DNA of 64,000 nt from Chelydra serpentina (Eukaryota; Chordata; Testudines; Chelydridae), in contig JBAIAC010000003.1 of NCBI GenBank assembly GCA_037349315.1, positions 15,500,501 to 15,564,500 of the forward strand, read 5' to 3'. The number at the start of each line of letters is the position of its first letter. The first letter of the stretch is position 1. The notes beneath the pieces were generated by a model, which made no database searches, had not been told where the DNA came from, and was given only the letters and a program-made list of their open reading frames with translations. The position numbers and the translations under genes were made by a program. This document shows positions 32,479 through 44,368 of this stretch, piece by piece.

Positions 32479-34569
32479 GCACCCAGCACACACACACGCA
32501 TGCACTCTTCTTGTGTGCTCCTGCCACTGCTTACCAACCCTGAAGAGCAGAAAGGTGCATGCCCCCCACAGCACAACTCCACTTCCAGAGAGCTTGTACC
32601 CCCTCTCCCGTGATGTGATCTCCTCCTGAACTCCTCCTATCCTACTTGGGGGAAGTCCCCACCTCGCTCTTCAGGGCAGGAAAAGCCTCATTTCTCCGCA
32701 CGTGTCTCTGGGACACCGTATCAGTTATTATGTCCAAAGTGTCAAGCCCTGAAAAGTTAGGACATGCCAGAATTATGGTCTCCATGTGACCTTCTGTTGG
32801 GACATCCCAAGACCCACTTCCACCACTCAGATACCTTTATTTGTCATACAGCAACACTACACCCAGGCTGGGCAGGCTCAGGTGCAGGGGGGCAGATGCA
32901 GGATACATCACAAACCCAAAGTCACACCGCAAAACTTCTCCTTACACTCATCTCTACTAACACCTGCATCCCTGGCGATACGTTGCATCACATACTTCAT
33001 CACTGGCTTGGCTACTTTCCAGGAACCAATCCCGGTGCAGCATGCTCTGTCCATGTGCTGTTCACTAGAACCTGAGTGCTGCATTCCAAGCTATCGTCTC
33101 CATTATCCTCAGCACCAGGATGTTCCTGCTTATTTGAGCTAGACCCACTCCAGCCTATTTACAACTTAGTCTTCCATTCACCTTCCCAGTCATGTCAAGG
33201 TAGGCCTATACCTTCATTCAGTCCCCTTGTGCGGATGCATTATGACACATTCTGCAATGACATTATCACCGGATACTTTTTCCACCCCACCCCACAATCC
33301 ATTCCATAATCCACCATTCTAGGAGTTCAGTGCTCAGGGGAATTTGTATGAAGGTTCACCCAGGACACTAACCCATCCCCCATGCATTTGGGATGCACAG
33401 AGTTGTGTGAGCAACACCTCATGGCAGATCAGGTGTCCTCGTGCCCACGTTGCAGGTGGATACACTTAAACACTTTCCACTTTGTCCTAGTTAATGGTAC
33501 ACACGGAGGAGAGAGAGAAAAGGCAAAGTGTTGCCCACAATACACAACCACCGTCTTCATAGCAAAGAATAAAATACAATAAATCTTGTGTTAGCTTTAG
33601 CAATTTGTCCCGAGCCTCCTGCCCTTTGGATGAATTCTCATGCTGTTTTACAAAACACACACACACACACACACACAAACAAACAGCTGTGTTCCACATT
33701 ATACCACTTTTTAACTAAAATCACAGAAGTGTTGTGTCCCGTATTCCACTCTTTAGAATCTGTCCCATTATGATCTTTGGCCCCGGTTGCAAACTGATGC
33801 TGCAGACACTTGTCTGCCGACCATGCAAAATCTTCAAGGAGTTCTTTAAGCTCTGTTTGAACGGAGGAATTACACAGAGTGCCATGAATGTGGGGACCAG
33901 GCCCTCTGCTAATGAACAGGAGATTAAGAAATGCAAACATCCCTGACGGGTGGGATATTTTTGCATTTGGTCAACAAGACACAAGCTTTCAAGGAAATAA
34001 TTTGGGTGGGGAAAACAATAGAACAAACAAGCTTAAATGGAATGGTGAAATGTCAGGAGTGGGGTAGGGGGGAAGAGTGCCTCACACAGAACTACTGCCC
34101 CTCCTCTGGCCATGTAAAGAATGGCACCAGAGGGCTCTGATGAAGCCAGTCTGATCCTTTACAGAGAAAGGTGGTGGGTACAACAGGAGCCTGTCAGCCA
34201 GGCTGGGCTAGCACTAACGCTTTGCACACAATCGCCATGGGCCCCCCATCACCTCCCAACACCCTCATCTCACTGAGTTCTGGGTTGAAAGCAACATAAC
34301 CTCACCACAGACAGGTTGAGAGGCCATCACACAACTTCAATGCACCAGCACAGATCGGCCCAGGTTTGACTGCAGCCGTGTCTAGGATCCCCAGAAAGGC
34401 GTGGGAATCTTCCATGCACCTTCCAAACAAGCCTGCTGTCTCTTGTCAGTTTCTAATGAGACATGAACCCAGCAAGCACTCTTCTTGCGCAGTTTTATTT
34501 GGGGTGAGAATAAAGTGCACAAAAAGAGAGAGAGGGCGGAAGCCCAGCCTCCTGCTCCAGAAGAGGGAA
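32479..34569. other. Unrecognised sequence with a CA microsatellite
   Basis: A (CA)n run of about 12 units lies at 33654-33677. Otherwise about 2 kb shows no gene or familiar repeat. Confidence 0.4.
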
Positions 34570-34850
34570 AGAAGTGAGGGGCCATTTTCAAAAATGCCTA
34601 AGTGACTTAGGGCCCTAAGTGCCATATTCAAAAGTGACTTAGGCATGTCGGAGCTCAAGGTTAACATTTTCAGAAATGCCTCGGGGCCAGATTTTCAAGG
34701 GTATTTAAGCAGCAGGTAAACACCTAATGGGGTCTTCAAAAGCACCTAAGCAGGTTAGGCACCTAATTCCCATTTAAATCAATGAGAGTTATGTGCCTAA
34801 CCCACCTAGGCATGTGCTGCCCTTCGGCACTCCTGAAACTGTCCCCTGAG
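34570..34850. repeat. Old palindromic repeat (TTCAAAAGTGACTTAGG family)
   Basis: Inverted copies of cttaggcacctaat-type boxes and tttcaaaagcacctaag occur around a tttaaatcaatgagagtta centre. The left part repeats the motif twice (cctaagtgacttagggccc, aaaagtgacttaggcatg). Fragments of the family also occur near 12555, 14540, 28352, 35855, 37150 and 63960. Confidence 0.55.
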
Positions 34851-35854
34851 CTCGCCTTCCCCATCACTCTGCCAGGTTGCAAAGGGTGCAGGGAGTCAAA
34901 TTCCTTTACTGTGTTTCACATGGAATCAAACGGAACATGGCCATTTTAAAGAGCACTTTCAGCTTTCCTAGCCCCTCAGAGAAACACTTGGTCCCCTCTT
35001 TAGAAAGACAAAAGCATGTAGAAGCCACAAGGTTCTCCCTCGGGATCGTAACAGTGCCAGAGTCGGTAACATTTGGGCCTGATTCTTTGAATGAGTCTCC
35101 TGGAAAATATCCCTGTTGTTTTATTCCCCAGTCTTTGTTTCCCAAGTCACATTGCTGCTGTTTCTCCTCTGATGTTTGGTAATTGTTTGCACTCCCCCCA
35201 CCCCGCCCCTGCCGGCTTGCCGGCCCCCTGCTCTGAAACCAGTTGTGTCTCTTGTTATGCCCCAAGCAACCCAGAGTGTGCAATGATCATGTTGTGAAAG
35301 CCCAGAAAAGGAGGAGTCCTGTGACACGCAGCAGGCATGCTGCCTTCAGGTGTGTTTGTTTAGGGCTTAGCACAGCAGGGCTTGGCCTGAGTGAGGACTG
35401 GGGGTGCTTCAGCAGGATAACTATTTAATCATCAACATCATAAGTAACTTGAGACATTCCTGGAGGATTCACTTTGGTTCATTACAGGGCTGGGCAGGAG
35501 CGCCTGCTGCTTTGGAAACAATGGCCCAGCTTTGTTTGAGACTCTCCTCCCTGCCCCCCGAGTCCTGAATGTCTGTCCCTGTCCGTGACATTCACACCAA
35601 CCTTGTTCTCCACCTCCACTCCAGCTCTCTGGGCAGGCTGTAGAGCAGCATCAAGGAATTTCATTCCAATGCTTGTCCAGGGCTTGCAGGAAGAGCTGTT
35701 TTTCTGTCCCAGGGGTCACAGGCGCATTTCCTCTGCACAGGAAGGTCGGAGAGAAAACACCACACGTGTTAACATAACAGAATTCGAGGGCTGCCAGGAC
35801 CCCGCTAGCCGGACCCACGCACCTAGTTTGCTCGGCCAAGATTTTTAATAATGG
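34851..35854. other. Unrecognised sequence
   Basis: No gene or repeat recognised. Confidence 0.3.
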
Positions 35855-36005
35855 AGTCTAAAGTTAGGCTCCTAAATCCAGCTCTTGGCACCTAAATAAG
35901 TGACCTGCCTGGGTGCTTGGTAGCTCTGAAAATTAAGCCATTGATTCAGGTGTCTTCATATGCATGTAGGAGCTGAATTGTAGGCACCCATTTTTGTAAA
36001 TCTTG
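35855..36005. repeat. Old palindromic repeat fragment (same family as 34570)
   Basis: The interval starts aaagttaggctcctaaatcc and includes gcacctaaataag and gtaggcacccatttttg. It abuts the CR1 that follows. Confidence 0.45.
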
Positions 36006-36039
36006 GCCCTTGACTCCAGCAGGACTACGTCCATGAAGA

Positions 36040-36738
36040 AGGCAAGTGGCAGTTCTGTAGAAATGAGGATTACAGTGGACGAGAAGCTGGATATGAGTCA
36101 GCAGTGTGCCCTTGTTGCCAAGAAGGCAAACGGCATATTGGGCTGTATTAGTAGGAGCATTGCCAGCAGATCTAGGGAAGTGATTATTCCCCTGTATTTG
36201 GCACTGGTGAGGCCACACCAGGAGTATTGTGTTCAGTTTTGGGCCCCCTACTACAGAAAGGATGTGGACAAATCGGAGAGAGTCCAGCCGAGGGCAATGA
36301 AAATGATCAGGGGGCTGGAGCGCATGATTTATGAGGAGAAGCTGAGGGAACTGGGATTATTCAGTCTGCGGAAGAGAAGAATGAGGGGGGATTTGATAGC
36401 TGCTTTCAACTACCTGAAGGGGGGGGGGGTTCCAAAGAGGATGGAGCTTGGCTGTTCTCAGTGGTGGCAGATGACAGATCAAGAAGCAATGGTCTCAAGT
36501 TGCAGTGGGGGAGGTCTAGGTTGGATATTAGGAAACACTAGTTCACTAGGAGGGTGGTGAAGCACTGGAATGGGTTACCTAGGGAGGTGGTGGAATCTCC
36601 TTCCTTAGAGGTTTTTAAGGTCAGGCTTGACAAAGCCCTGGCTGGGATGATTTAGTTGGGGTTGGTCCTGCTTTGAGCAGGGGGTTGGACTAGATGACCT
36701 GAGGTCTCTTCCAACCCTGATATTCTATTATTCTATTT
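36040..36738 (+). mobile_element. CR1 LINE 3' part, ATTCTATG-type tail
   Basis: The frame from about 36066 reads [20 protein letters not shown], then [13 protein letters not shown] and later [18 protein letters not shown]. It then breaks around the G run at 36420-36430. The 3' UTR (cctggctgggatgatttagt, ggttggactagatgacctga) and the end attctattattctatt match the 17437 subfamily. It is 5'-truncated near 36040. Confidence 0.88.
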
Positions 36739-37823
36739 TGCCTAAGCACGTACACAGCAATGAAATTGTGATACAAGGTAAAAATCAAAGGGAAATTCCT
36801 AATTCAGGTGAATCCTCCCTTCTGGTCTGTCCCCTCGTGCATTGTTATCACTGCGAATTCAAACCACTGGGTGACCCGAAATCCCAACGATTGCTTGAGG
36901 TAAATCAGGAGCTCTCACCTTCTCTCTGACTTGCTTTGGCTTGGTGGCATTGTGTCCCCTGCTTTTGATTAAACGTTGCTTCCTGAGAGCCCATCTCCTT
37001 TTCATGGCCATTCACCTTTGTCCGAGAGCCGGCCGAATGGATCAGAAGGGCCTTGTGATAACTTTGGCACTTGGCTTCACTAGGAAACCTCAATATGTTT
37101 AAAGACTTCAAGGGGAGCTGCTAAACAATCAGCACTTGTGAAATTCGGGCCACCGATCTATGTAGCTGCCTAAATATGGACGTAGAAACCTAACTTTGCA
37201 GACCCACTTTTTAAAATCTTGCCCAGCCCCACCCCTCAGACTGGCATTGTATGATCTACAGCCGGTCCAGCAGATGCCAGCACCTCTGGCCTTGGTGGGG
37301 TGCTCTTCCACTCTCATGGGCATGACTGGGAGTCCCTAACGCATAGTTCCAGGACACTTCCAAACACTAAGGTCTCCATGCGCCCAACCCACCGCAAGCA
37401 AGTCTGGAGCACATGCATGAGCACCTACCTACCCGGGAAATGTGCAGGGTCACGATCGCTCTGAGCTAGTGCCATACCACAAGCAACTCGAACCATTAAC
37501 CAACAGCAAGGACACATCCAGCGCCCCGTGCATGCCAGACACTGCTCAGTCTAATCTAGTACAGACTTTCCACCAGGGAAGGCTGCAGTGCTGGCTGGCA
37601 TCTGACTGAGGAGCCCCATAGATCCATTATATTCTCAGGATGATAGTGGGGGCCTCGGCAGCCATTCTGAGCGCTCCTTGGGTTCAGTGGAAAGTAGCCC
37701 CTGGAGCCAATCCACAGGTGCAGATTGTATCCAGATGTATCTGACGTGACTGGCTTATCAGATCCTGGCTTCTGTGCAATAAGATGGGAGCTCGCTGAAG
37801 CTGACGGTCTGGTTACCTGTGGC
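36739..37823. other. Mostly unrecognised sequence
   Basis: A fragment of the 34570 palindromic family lies near 37140-37225. Nothing else recognised. Confidence 0.35.
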
Positions 37824-38140
37824 CAGGGCCGGCTCCAGGCACCAGCTTGCCAAGCTGGTGCTTGGGGCGGCAGGTGAGAATGGGGCGGCAGTCCGAGTCC
37901 CGCGGCGGTAATTCAGCGGCAGGTCTGCTCTTCCCGCCGCCGAATTGCCGCCACAGGACTCAGACTGCCACCCCATTCTCGCCTGCCGCGGCGGCAATGG
38001 GCGGCAGGTTTGCCGCTCTTCCCTTGCCGCCGTGGACTGGGACTGCCTGCGTTGGGGGCGGGGCCCCGCTACATCTGCCTGCATCAGGGGCGGGGCCGCC
38101 GCCCGTGCTTGGGGCGGCAAAATGGTGAGAGCCGTCCCTG
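37824..38140. mobile_element. hAT-type non-autonomous DNA transposon (317 bp)
   Basis: The left end cagggccggctccaggcacc and the right end gccgtccctg are inverted. The flanks are the exact 8-bp duplication cctgtggc (37816-37823 and 38141-38148). The subterminal gcttggggcggca box occurs near both ends (37858 and 38107). It belongs to the same family as 198-627. Confidence 0.87.
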
Positions 38141-38148
38141 CCTGTGGC

Positions 38149-38425
38149 TGTCAAATTGTACCCACAGTCCTTGTGGAAAGGATACAATGGAAGCCAAATG
38201 TCTCCTCTCCAATCCACACTGGGCCTATCTTTGCATATTCTGCATGCAGAACTTCCACTGATGTGAAGAGAGATTTGCCTGGGGACTGGGTGTGGAATGC
38301 GTGACAGACATCCGCAGTGGGGAAACATTTGTGCAGCTTGTCATACCGACGAGATCTCTTTGAATCTGAGATCCAGCCTGCAGCTGGGAGAAGAGGAGTT
38401 TGCCCCAGAAGGGAGGCGTAAGACA
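38149..38425. other. Unrecognised sequence
   Basis: Nothing recognised. Confidence 0.3.
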
Positions 38426-38945
38426 TCATGGATACACAGATTCCAAGGCCAGAAGGGAAAGGGACAACTGTGATAATCTAGTCTGACCTGCTGTATAGAA
38501 CAGGCCAGAGATCTGCCCCAGGGGGCCATTTAGGGATCTGGGGCAAAAATCTGTCAGGGGACAGTACTTGATCCTGCTAGTGAAGGCAAGGGACTGGACT
38601 TGATGACCTTTCAAGGTCGTTCCAGTTCTAGGAGATTGGCATATCTCCATTTATTTATTTATTTATTTATTTAAACGTCCAATCTTGATTTAGAAATTGT
38701 CAGTGGTAGAGACTCCACCGACCCCTGGCACGTTGTTTCAGTGGTTAATTACCCTCACTGGTAACAACTTACGTTTTATTCCCAGCCTGAATGTCACTAG
38801 CTTCAGCTTCCAGCCATTGGATTATGTTCAACTTTTCTCTGCTAGACTGAAGAGCCTCTTATCAAACATTTGTTCCCATGTAGGCTTTACACTGAAATTA
38901 AGTCACCCCTTAGCCTTGTCTTTGTTAAGCTAAATAAACAAACAA
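38426..38945 (-). mobile_element. CR1 LINE 3' part, antisense, split by a SINE
   Basis: The 38426-38515 part (gattccaaggccagaaggga, aatctagtctgacctgctgt) is the complement of a CR1 3' end like that at 51430-51475. CR1 sequence resumes at about 38676 (aatcttgatttagaaattgt, ggttaattaccctcactggt) and runs to 38940. The SINE at 38517-38675 separates the two. The coding frame is badly decayed. Confidence 0.75.
38517..38675 (+). mobile_element. tRNA-SINE, 5'-truncated, inside CR1
   Basis: The text ggccatttagggatctgggg followed by caaaaatctgtcaggggaca and tcctagaactgg-type tail (complement) equals the body and tail of the SINE at 61600-61801, in sense orientation. The tRNA-like head is missing. It ends in a (TTTA)n tract at 38650-38672. 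Confidence 0.75.
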
Positions 38946-39589
38946 ACCTCCAAGGGCTCCTGGATGGAGAGGCCATTCCTGACACATTGGGGTTGGTGGC
39001 AACATCTCACCAGCATTTGGGACACATCTAAGATGGAAGCAGAAGCCCGGAACATTCGAGCTCATTAATGATCCTGTGGCACTTTCCTTGGGAGTGGGGC
39101 CCAAACCCCAGTGTCCTGGCTATGTTCCAACTCGGATAATCACAGTCCACATCGCTACATGGAAGGGATAGTTACGCTTCCCCTTATAGTCCACTGGCTT
39201 GACTTCCTGTCCTAAACTCCTATGTAGCATTTCGGTGCTCTGTGAAGCTGTTGCTACATCCTTGCCCTCAGAAGAGGCTGTTGTTTCATTGGAGTGTGCA
39301 GGGGGTACTAAACCCTGTGAATCGTTTACCCACTGTACAGGTTGTGGGGTTTCATGCGTGAATGTGTGTGGTGGAGGGACTCTCAAGAGGAGGGCCTCAG
39401 ATCAAGGTGCTTTTCAATGTAGTTGTCATATTGCTGTTGGTAATTTTAAAAGCCATTGATTTGCCTAGCAGAAATCTCTGCCCTGCCCCCTTTGCTGTTT
39501 TTGCATGGCCATCCATAGTCCTTCCATTGCCAAAAGGAATAATAAGGGCCAAACTTAAAATAAAACCAAACATGAGGGCTGACTGAGGT
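38946..39589. other. Unrecognised sequence
   Basis: Nothing recognised. Confidence 0.3.
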
Positions 39590-40255
39590 GATAACCAAAA
39601 GGAAAGGGAAAAAAACCTTTTGTAGTGATAATCAAGAAGGCCTATATCAGATAGTTGACAAAAAGGTGTGAGGATACTTAATCTTGGGGAAATAGATTCA
39701 ATGAGTGTAATGACCCAGCCATTCCCAGTCTCTGTTTAACCTTAGGTTGATGGTATCCAAGTTGCAAATTAATTCCAGTTCAGCAGCTTCTCGTTGGAGT
39801 CTGTTTTTGACGTTTTTCTGTTTTAAAATTGTCACCTTCAAGTCTGTCACCGAGTGATTAGAGAGGTTGAAGTGTTCTCCTACTGGTTTTTGAATGTTAT
39901 GATTCCCGATGTCAGATTTGTGACCATTTATTCTTTTGCGTAGAGACTGTCCAGTTTGGCCAATGTACATGGCAGAGGAGCATTGCTGGCACATACCACA
40001 TTGGTAGATGTGCAGGTGAATGAGCCCCTGATGGTGTGGCTGATGTGATTAGGTCCTATGATGGTGTCACTTGAATAGATATGTGGACAGAGTTGGCATC
40101 AGGTTTTGTTGCAAGGGTAGGTTCCTGGGTTAGTGTTTTTGTTGTGTGGTGTGTGGTTGCTGGTGAGTATTTGCTTCAGCTTGGGGGGCTGTCTGTCATC
40201 CAATCTCATGTCAGAGCGATCCTGCCAATTGGAGGAGTTGTGGTTTCCAAAGCAC
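39590..40255 (-). mobile_element. Penelope-like element fragment with GIY-YIG endonuclease
   Basis: Penelope-like elements encode a reverse transcriptase followed by a GIY-YIG nuclease thought to cut the target DNA. On the minus strand, 39698-39994 encodes MCQQCSSAMYIGQTGQSLRK and then a conserved GHKSDIGNHN/PVGEHFN block, the YIG-containing motif and downstream core of that nuclease. Upstream sequence (40000-40255) reads as a cysteine-rich linker (CNKT, CQLCPH) that precedes the domain in related elements; a TGA near 40105 and a frame change near 39995 break it. The reverse transcriptase domain is absent at the 40255 end. Confidence 0.82.
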
Positions 40256-40689
40256 GGTGCCCCCAGCGTGTTTTCAGGGAGCATTAAACATGATAGCAAA
40301 GCAATCTAATACCCTCCGGATCACTCACCCACTGAAACACAATACAGAATGCTGTGTAGAAACACTGTTTGCCAGCTCAGCACTTAGTGGAAAGAGGCCA
40401 AACGCATTTCTGCTCAGTTCCTTTGTAAGGCCTCCTGCAGAACGGCAGGACATTTGCATCATGTAGGTAGGGGTAAGGCAGGGCTGGGATACTTTGGACG
40501 GAAGAGCGCAGTGGAAGAGTTTCTCATCTCACACTGGTGTAAATAAGGAATAACTCTACTGAAGTCACAGGAGTGGTAAATCAGTGGTAGTTTAAGTAAA
40601 AGTGATTGTGACTTGATCACTTTTGTAATGTGCAAACAAAATAAAGTCCAGACCAGCAATATATATACTTGGTGCTTTAAAAGGCCAGT
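40256..40689. other. Mostly unrecognised sequence
   Basis: A diverged ctggtgtaaataag-type old repeat is visible near 40530-40585. Confidence 0.35.
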
Positions 40690-42066
40690 TTAACAAAGCT
40701 GAAAACAATCATGAGCCAAATCATCTGGGAGGAAGAATTTAATCAGAAAACTCTTAATGACAATTGGGAATTGTTTAAGAACATTTTACTAGATGCCCAA
40801 AAGGCCATAATCAAGGATGAAGGCTGAATGGTTAAAAAAATGATCTACCTTAAAGGGGAAGTGAAGGGAGCTATTATATATATATAATAAATGGAAGAAA
40901 GGGGATGCTGATAGTAATGAATATAAATCAGAAGCTAGGAATTGTAGCATATTGGTAAGGGACACAAAGAGACACAAGGAGAAATCTATGAGCAGCAGAG
41001 TTAAGGAGAATAAGGAGGAGATTTTTAAGTATGATAAGAACACAAAGAATCCTAACAATGGTATTGGTCCATTCCTAGGTGGAAATGTAGAATTATCAGT
41101 AATAATGCACAAGAGGCAGATGCATTCAATCTATATTTCTGTTCTGTCCTCGGGGAAAAAAAGAGATGATGTGCTCCTATCACATCATGATGATGATGAC
41201 ACGCTTTCCCTTTCAATAGTAACTCATGGGGATGGTAAACAGCAGCCACTAAAGTTAGATCTTTTTGAATCAGCAACTACAAATAACTTCCATCCAAGAG
41301 TTGGTTGAGGCTCATTGGATCTTTAAGGTTGATTTACAGTAAGACTTGGAACATTGGGAAAGTTCCAGAACGCTGGAAGAAAGCTAATGTTGCCCCAGTA
41401 TTTAAAAAGGATAAATGGTATGATCTAGATAATTATAGACCTGTACTCAGTAAATAAAGATTTAAAGGAAGGTAATGTAATTAATGCCAATCAACATGGG
41501 TTTATGGAAGAGATCCTGTCAAACTAACTTGACTTCGTTTTCTGATGAGATTACAAGTTTGATTGATAAAGGTAATAGTGTTGATATAATACACTAGACA
41601 TCTGTAATGCATTTGACTTGTCACCGTATGACATTTCCATTAAAAAACCTGACCAATATAAAATGAACATGGCCCACATTAAGTAGATTAAAAACTGTCT
41701 CACTGGTAGGTCTCAAAATGTAATGTGTGTTGCTAGAGGGGACCCACAGGGATCAGTTCATGGCCCTACACTATTCAACATTTTTATCAATGACCTGGGG
41801 ATAAAACCATAAAGTCATCTGCAGACAACACAAAAGCTGGGGAAGTGGTAAATAGTGACGAGGCCAGGTCACTGATACAGAGCGATCTGGACCACATGTA
41901 AGCTGGGTGCAAGCAAACAATACGTGTTTTAATATGGCTAAAGACCAATGTATACATCTAGGAACAAAGAATGTGGGCCATACTTACACAATGGGACACT
42001 CTATCCTGAGCAGCAGTGACTCTGAAAAGGATTTGGGGGTCATGGTAGATAATTAGCTGAACATGA
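40690..42066 (+). pseudogene. CR1-like LINE pol, highly decayed
   Basis: The order of translated scraps follows CR1 pol: an N-terminal linker (near 40740-41050), VPERWKKANVAPVFKK-like wording near 41358-41405, NYRPV near 41435, QHGF near 41490, GDPQGS near 41740, FNIFINDLG near 41775 and KDLGVMV near 42025. Many stops and indels separate them, and the catalytic FADD block (near 41815) is not intact. It is the oldest-looking long CR1 here and belongs to a different subfamily from 17437. Confidence 0.75.
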
Positions 42067-43170
42067 GGTCACATCTCCACTCCGCTTCCGGGGCATGCAC
42101 ACCTCCTGCACTAGTGGGGAAGATTTTTCCCTCAGTGGAACCCACCCAAGTGGCGTATGCCCCCATTGCTGCCTCGTGTTGCTGTGTGCTGGTAAAAAAG
42201 ACAGAGCCACCCCTGACCCCCCCACTCAGTTCCTTCCTACTGCCCGTGATAATTGCTGGGGTTTTCTTCCTTGCTACTGCAAGTTTTCCCTCTCTCTTAA
42301 GTATAGTCCTTATATCCAGCAGGTACTCGTTAATCATTGATAGCTTAGGGTAGTTTTCTACTCCTAGGTTTCCCCTTCTAACAGTGTACTTAGGGTACAC
42401 TTCAGCGCCTGCCGGTGCTGGGCATGCCTCAGTCCCTGGGGTTCAAACCTTGCAATGCATGCAGGAAGCCAGTGCTGGTCAGATGACTGACGTGCCTAAG
42501 AGAAGCTCACATCAGACAGGTGCCAAATCTGCAGGGACTTTAAGCCCAGAACTATTAAAACCCAACCCCCCCCCCCAAAAAAAACCCCCAGACAGCCGGT
42601 CAGACTAAAGCATCTCCTTATGGAGGCAGCCCTGTGCCCACCCCAGAGCCCTTCTGCTCGGGGTGGGCACTGGGCACCCCTGCTTCGGTCTGGTGCTGCA
42701 GCACCAGAGAGACGTCACTGAGGATGGTGCTCCCTTAGAGGTCGATCTCGACTGCACCGATATTGGTGGGAGCCAGTTAAGAAGCTCCCTGGACTGGGGA
42801 GTACCTCGGAGTCGGCACCGAGAACGCTTTGCCCTCCTTCCCTGCTTGGCTGCTGGATTTTGGGGCAAGGGACTTCCCTCTGCAGCAGGTCCCCGGATGC
42901 CGTGTGTCCTGCAGTGTGTCTGGTACCAGCGAAAGAGATCGGCATCGATGCTGTGCATGCTCCCCCGCAGTCTGCAAGTCATCTCTGACCATGTTGGAAA
43001 TTTGTGGATGTTCCCTGCTTGTGCTGGGCAGTTGTACTCACCCCGAATCTGATGGCTCTCCTTGCCTGAGTAAATATGATGGACACGTTTTTAGGCTTGC
43101 ACCTCTTCCTTTGCTGTGCACGCTCCTGACGGGCATGCAGGGGGCATGCGTTCCCTGCTGAGATGCACAG
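42067..43170 (+). other. Unclassified repeat-like region, possibly retroelement gag-like
   Basis: The composition shifts at 42067. Scraps such as CNACRK (near 42447), CQICRDFKP (near 42516-42550) and later acid-rich wording suggest a decayed cysteine-bearing coding region of a retroelement. I cannot align it to a named family, and a C/A run at 42568-42590 disrupts any frame. Confidence 0.25.
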
Positions 43171-43927
43171 TTTGCAAGGAACATTGGGAGAAGTAAGGGG
43201 GCCAAATTTAAACAGGGCCCCTCCCCCCGCACTCTTGACTAGGAGAGAAGTGGGGTAGCCCCTAAAAGTAGTAAGGGGGACCCACTCCCTTGTAATTCAA
43301 GCATCGCTTCAGGCCCGTAGCCCTCAGTCAGCTTCTCCCCAGATGGCCCCTTTCTACTCAGAGCTCTTCCTGCTGCTGCCTCCGGGAGCTCCTCTCTCCA
43401 ACCTAGCCCTGATGGCTTCACTCATTAGTCAATTACCTTCCCAGGTGGCCTCGTTCCCTTTAAATGAGCTCTTCAGGGGTAGACCGGGCATGGACACGCC
43501 GTAAAGGAGCCAGCAACCCCGGGACAGTGGCCTGGCCACAGCTACTGGAGAAAGGCCCCAAATGGCTTTCCACAGCAGCTTTGGCCCATGGTGGGATTCA
43601 AACTGCCACCACACAGGGGCAGATTCGCATGCACAGGACACAGCACTTCCCCAGGCACCAGCCTGAGCCTATGGGGTTCGCTGCCTCCCCAAAGCTACAC
43701 TGCAGCCCCAATGGCCACTCAGGGCCAGAGAGATTTGGGGTTTGCTTCTTGTGGGGGCACTCAGATACCCCCATGGGTGACCTCACCGAAACCCAGGCAA
43801 ACAAAGCAGGCACTGGCTGATGTCTCTGTGCTCCCACTGAGGCACCTGGCTTCCAGCTGACTCAGGAAGTGTGGCTGCAAGGTGCTGGCTGGTGTTGAGG
43901 GGTACTGCAGCAAGCGCAGCAAGGAGA
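43171..43927. other. Unrecognised sequence
   Basis: Nothing recognised. Confidence 0.3.
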
Positions 43928-43935
43928 GGTGCAAG

Positions 43936-44360
43936 CAGGGGTGAAAGTAACGTACAGGACTTACCGGTACGCCGGAGTCCTGGGCGGGGGCGTGGCCTCA
44001 GCCGGAAGAGGTGGATTTAAAGGCCCTGGGGCTCCACCTGTGGCTGGGAGCCCCGGGGCCTTTAAATCACCCCAGAGCTACCAGCTGCAGAGGGGCTGGG
44101 AGCCCCGGGGCGAATTAGAGGGCCTGGGACTCTGGCCGCCGCGGAGCTCCGGGTATTTTAAATCCCTGCCAGGGACCTGCCGCCACTAACTGTAGCACTG
44201 GCAGGGCTCCAGCGGTGGTTTAAAGGGGTGGGGGCTCCCCGCAGCGGCTGGAGCCCCGGACCCATTAAATCACCGCCGGGGAAGCCGGTCTGGTCCGGCA
44301 CGGCATACGGGCTCTTGCCGGTACGCCGGACCGGACCGAACCGGCTGACTTTCACCTCTG
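43936..44360. mobile_element. hAT-type non-autonomous DNA transposon (425 bp)
   Basis: The ends caggggtgaaagtaa and gactttcacctctg form inverted repeats. The flanks ggtgcaag (43928-43935) and ggtgcatg (44361-44368) match at 7 of 8. Subterminal accggtacgccgg occurs near both ends (43973 and, repeated, 44318). The interior repeats tgggagccccggggcctttaaat-like units four times, in both orientations. Confidence 0.83.
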
Positions 44361-44368
44361 GGTGCATG

